DNA from: JBARKJ01 sp049801375
GTDB lineage: Bacteria; Nitrospirota; JACRHJ01
Reading direction: 5' to 3'
Length of the DNA stretch: 16,237 bases
NCBI GenBank assembly: GCA_049801375.1
Contig: JBARKJ010000097.1
Coordinates: forward strand, 1-16,237
The position numbers and the translations under genes are program-made. Below are positions 13,926 through 16,237 of this stretch, piece after piece. The notes under the pieces were generated by a model. That model did not search any database. It was not told where the DNA came from and saw only the letters and a program-made list of their open reading frames with translations. Position 1 is the stretch's first letter. Every line of letters begins with the position of its first letter.

Positions 13926-14405
13926 ATGGGAAACGATACGGAGATTCAACTCGAAAATTATAAAAATAAAGTGAAAAGTTCTATGAAGGGTTTCCTCTTC
14001 TGGGAGAGAGATCTGCTCTTCAAGGGTATGACCCAGTCGGGCTATGAGATAGAGTTCGACGCGGAAGTCCAGTGGGGCTGCATGCCCACTGAGTCCCTGA
14101 TGCTCTCGCTCGCCGGGTGCATGGGGATAGACGTCCTGAGCTTCCTAAAAAAGATGAAGTGCAAAATCGCGAAGTTCAAGGTGGATATCGACGCAGAGAG
14201 AAACGCCACCCCGCCACAGTATTTCACGGCCATAACGATGCACATACACGTGAACGGAAGCGGCATTACCGAACGGCATTTAGAGAGGGCTGTATCGCTA
14301 TCGCAGGATAAATACTGTTCCGTTTATCACTCCCTTAGGAAAGACTTGAAGGTGAAGGTCGGTTGGACGATAACGGACGTGGAAGTCCCCCACGAGGTTA
14401 AATGA
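13926..14405 (+). CDS. OsmC-family protein
   Basis: The 159-residue protein has the OsmC/Ohr fold signature: an N-terminal beta region, then PTESLMLSLAGCMGIDVLSFLKK with the first conserved cysteine, and later LSQDKYCSVYHSLRKDL with the second. The two cysteines of OsmC/Ohr form the thiol-peroxidase centre that reduces organic hydroperoxides. The helix with AGCMGIDV and KYCSVYHSL is closer to the YhfA-like branch, whose substrates are unknown. A good AAGGAG site precedes the ATG. It overlaps the next gene by 4 bases (ATGA). In a persulfide-rich cytoplasm it could act on persulfides or peroxides, but this is inference. Confidence 0.88.
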   Translation: MGNDTEIQLENYKNKVKSSMKGFLFWERDLLFKGMTQSGYEIEFDAEVQWGCMPTESLMLSLAGCMGIDVLSFLKKMKCKIAKFKVDIDAERNATPPQYFTAITMHIHVNGSGITERHLERAVSLSQDKYCSVYHSLRKDLKVKVGWTITDVEVPHEVK

Positions 14406-14977
14406 AGTACTCCGGGATGAACCATCTCGCATTTGCCACCGGCGATATGGACATGACGGTACGCTACTGGCGCGACCTTCTGGGAATGAGGCTTGTCGCG
14501 GGACATGGAGACGAAAAGCACAGGCAATATTTTTTCCAGGTTTCACCCACGGAGTTCGTGGCGTTCTTTGAATGGCTGGAGGTGCGGCGAGTGCCGTATA
14601 AGCGGCACGGCGAACCGGTAAAAGGTCCGTTCGTTTTCGACCACTTCTCGATCGGGGTGGCTTCGGACGAGGATTTATGGAATATCGCTGACAAGCTGAT
14701 TTCGGCGGATTTCCCTTGCTCCAACATGGTGGACCACGGCTTCATCCATTCCATATACACCTTTGACCCAAACGGAATCCCGCTTGAGTTTTCCGCGTTC
14801 GTTCCCGGAGTGGACCTCATAAACCACCCGGTACTGGCTGATTCAGGCAGGGGGAAAGCGGGTCTTGAAGGAACGGAGCCGGTTAGTTTCTGGCCAGCGG
14901 CTGATTCACCTTTTTCCGAGGAAGAAAAGATAGTGGTGCCCGGAGAGGGGAGCGAGGTCTTCGGCCTTAAAAAATAA
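14402..14977 (+). CDS. VOC-superfamily (glyoxalase/dioxygenase-fold) metalloprotein
   Basis: The 191-residue protein has the paired beta-alpha-beta-beta-beta modules of the vicinal oxygen chelate fold. Likely metal ligands are H8 (MNHLAF), E57 (FFEW), H81 (FDHFSIGV) and E129 (PLEFSAF), the H/E/H/E layout of glyoxalase I and relatives. DPNGIPLEFSAF near 122-133 is typical. A tail of about 55 residues follows the fold. The start overlaps the OsmC-family stop by ATGA, so translation is coupled and the two probably act together. The exact reaction cannot be read from sequence; lyase, isomerase and dioxygenase activities all occur in this superfamily. Its end overlaps the convergent Memo-like gene by 11 bases. 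Confidence 0.85.
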   Translation: MKYSGMNHLAFATGDMDMTVRYWRDLLGMRLVAGHGDEKHRQYFFQVSPTEFVAFFEWLEVRRVPYKRHGEPVKGPFVFDHFSIGVASDEDLWNIADKLISADFPCSNMVDHGFIHSIYTFDPNGIPLEFSAFVPGVDLINHPVLADSGRGKAGLEGTEPVSFWPAADSPFSEEEKIVVPGEGSEVFGLKK

Positions 14978-15812
14978 TCCCTGCGTAACCCACCGCCATT
15001 CTGAATTCTCTTTCCGGCCGCACGTCATAGCTCGTCACATGTTCCAGTAATATCCCTTCCCGCGCGCCCATAGATTTCGCGGCGGATACCGTAGCGGCTA
15101 TCGCGCCGGCCCCGCATGCGTTCATGTTCGCATCGGCCTCAGGGATTATCTCGTCGGCCCGCATATCGAGCACGGGCCTGATAATCTTCAGGTCGTTCCC
15201 CAGCATCCACCTTTTCGCGTCCTCTCCGTAACCGGCGGGCGTAAAGCCGTAGTCGTCGCCGTAATGCGTCAGGTCGGATGAGCCTATAACCACTGCGTCC
15301 ATCTCCGCTATTATTCTCCCTATCCTGCCGCCAAGCTCTACCGCGCCGTCCATCGGCGGGACCGCGACCGGCAATATCTCGGCATCCGGAAACAGGTACT
15401 TTATCATCGGGACCTGGACTTCGATCGAGTGTTCGTATGCGTGGGCGCGCGGGTCTGGAACTATTAAATCCTGCATCTCGTCCAGCAGCTTTTCGGCAAG
15501 TCCATGGTTTACCCGAACTTCGCCTATTGGAGTTTGCCATGCGCCGTTTAGATAAAGAGCGAAAGACCGTACGCCCGGGACATGTACCGCCCCGAACAGT
15601 ACGAAAACTTTCGGAGACCGCCTTTGCTTAATGGAAAGATATACCTTGGACGCGGTTCCGCCCGAGTAGTACCACCCGGCGTGAGGGACAATCCCGCCTG
15701 CAATCCTGTCCGGTAGCCTCGGAGAAGGTTTGAACTTATTTTCAAACTCCTTCATCTGCGCGCGGACGTCGCCGGAATAAAAAGGCGCAGCCACCGGAAC
15801 TCTGACGGGCAT
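14967..15812 (-). CDS. Memo-like protein (AmmeMemoRadiSam system protein B)
   Basis: The 281-residue protein matches the MEMO1 family. H44 (VPHAGW), H77 (FGAVH), EHSIEVQ at 127-133, SSDLTHYG (178-185) and C233 (NACGAGAI) are present. H44, H77 and C233 correspond to the copper- and redox-linked residues of human MEMO1, so the metal site appears intact. In bacteria Memo is often encoded with an AMMECR1-like protein and a radical-SAM protein. Neither is in the window, so any partners lie elsewhere, and the molecular function in bacteria is unsettled. The ATG has an excellent GGAGGTG site and an extended -10 promoter just upstream. It is convergent with the VOC gene, overlapping its end by 11 bases, so it is a separate transcription unit. 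Confidence 0.92.
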   Translation of the reverse strand: MPVRVPVAAPFYSGDVRAQMKEFENKFKPSPRLPDRIAGGIVPHAGWYYSGGTASKVYLSIKQRRSPKVFVLFGAVHVPGVRSFALYLNGAWQTPIGEVRVNHGLAEKLLDEMQDLIVPDPRAHAYEHSIEVQVPMIKYLFPDAEILPVAVPPMDGAVELGGRIGRIIAEMDAVVIGSSDLTHYGDDYGFTPAGYGEDAKRWMLGNDLKIIRPVLDMRADEIIPEADANMNACGAGAIAATVSAAKSMGAREGILLEHVTSYDVRPEREFRMAVGYAGIIF

Positions 15813-15835
15813 AAAAATTCACCTCCGAACTGGAA

Positions 15836-15844
15836 ATTATACCA
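15836..15844 (-). promoter_or_regulatory. Extended -10 promoter for the Memo-like gene
   Basis: On the minus strand the sequence reads TGGTATAAT, a perfect TGn extended -10. It lies 23 bases upstream of the Memo start. The -35 region at 17-base spacing is only TTTATT, which is acceptable for an extended -10 promoter. Transcription would start near 15829 and give a very short leader that begins close to the ribosome site. Confidence 0.65.
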
Positions 15845-15861
15845 GATGCCGACTATAAAAT

Positions 15862-15887
15862 AAAAAAGCGGCCTCCGAAGAGGCCGC
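15862..15887 (-). terminator. Rho-independent terminator after the cytochrome b subunit gene
   Basis: On the minus strand a perfect 8-bp stem GCGGCCTC / GAGGCCGC closes a TTCG tetraloop and is followed by TTTTTTA. It starts 17 bases after the stop of the cytochrome gene and ends before the Memo promoter, so it separates the two minus-strand units. Confidence 0.93.
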
Positions 15888-15904
15888 CGGATCTTACCTT
15901 TTTA

Positions 15905-16237
15905 TTACTCCACCTCACGATAGCAATACCCGTCCACCATGGACATTAACGCCCTGTCCTTGTCAACTATGGTCTGCCTGATTGCGAAATAGAGGTGGAT
16001 GAGCGATAGGACGATAAACGCCCACATCCCGAAGAAATGTACCAGGCGCGTATAGACCAGACCGCCCAGCAGGTTGTTCACCCATACGAACTCGCTGTGC
16101 AGCCAGCCGCCGGAAAGCGCGAATCCGGTGCATGCCATAATTATGACACATATGCCCATGCAGGTATATGCCAGAGCCTGGAGTGGGTTGTACCTGTGGT
16201 AATGCCTGTGCGTGTCCTTCATGAACAGGTAATAAGC
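15905..16237 (-). CDS. b-type cytochrome subunit of a Ni,Fe-hydrogenase- or formate-dehydrogenase-like complex, 5' truncated by the window edge
   Basis: The minus-strand frame is open to the window end, giving 110 visible residues, and the ATG at 16222 is probably internal. The segment AYYLFMKDTHRHYHRYNPLQALAY is typical of the HyaC/FdnI-type cytochrome b561 family just before its third helix. Two membrane helices are visible, about 22-42 and 65-86. H67 and H81 lie 14 residues apart on the last helix, the spacing seen for heme b ligands in this family. Such subunits anchor a periplasmic hydrogenase or dehydrogenase and pass electrons to the quinone pool. The catalytic subunits should lie upstream, beyond the window. 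Which enzyme it serves cannot be decided here. Confidence 0.87.
   Translation of the reverse strand, partial: AYYLFMKDTHRHYHRYNPLQALAYTCMGICVIIMACTGFALSGGWLHSEFVWVNNLLGGLVYTRLVHFFGMWAFIVLSLIHLYFAIRQTIVDKDRALMSMVDGYCYREVE

Overview
The window carries one long plus-strand block of sulfur-metabolism genes (about 1-14977), followed by two minus-strand units (14967-16237). It points to an anaerobic or microaerophilic bacterium that uses siroheme dissimilatory sulfite reductase. Base composition is moderately GC-rich and looks even throughout. I see no insertion sequences, CRISPR arrays, rRNA or tRNA genes, and no sign of transferred DNA. The phylum cannot be read from this window. The co-occurrence of dsrEFH, dsrD and dsrL is unlike a classical Desulfovibrio-type sulfate reducer or a classical Allochromatium-type sulfur oxidiser. 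It resembles the mixed dsr gene sets known from several uncultured or sulfur-disproportionating lineages.

Layout. (1) 1-979: the C-terminal part of a cytochrome b of the bc/b6f type, then a small monoheme cytochrome c with a C-terminal membrane anchor. (2) 993-2780: a large Ala-rich lipoprotein made of helical repeats, of unknown function. (3) 2809-3849: dsrE, dsrF and dsrH, with the sulfur-binding cysteines of DsrE and DsrH present. (4) 3849-4532: a HEAT-repeat protein coupled to dsrH by a TAATG junction. (5) 4597-8889: dsrA, dsrB, dsrD and a DsrL-type iron-sulfur flavoprotein, closed by a hairpin terminator. (6) 8974-11774: a ferritin-like diiron protein and an NfnA/NfnB (SudB/SudA) pair, closed by a second terminator. 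(7) 11852-13878: tusA, a two-CBS-domain protein, a DsrC/TusE-family protein lacking both redox cysteines of the C-terminal arm, and a uroporphyrinogen-III methyltransferase for siroheme. (8) 13926-14977: an OsmC-family protein and a VOC-family metalloprotein that overlap by 4 bases. (9) Minus strand: a Memo-like protein with its own extended -10 promoter, and a partial b-type cytochrome subunit of a hydrogenase or similar complex, with its own terminator.

How the genes may work together (inference). DsrAB reduces sulfite, or runs in reverse. DsrD would modulate it and CobA would supply the siroheme precursor. DsrL would link DsrAB to NAD(P)H, while NfnAB would balance NADH, NADPH and ferredoxin. 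DsrEFH and TusA form a persulfide relay that normally hands sulfur to DsrC, yet the only DsrC-family gene here cannot carry sulfur on its C-terminal arm. A working dsrC, dsrMKJOP, aprAB and sat are not in the window. The main unknowns worth attention are that cysteine-less DsrC homologue beside the CBS protein, the HEAT protein locked between dsrH and dsrA, and the repeat lipoprotein.
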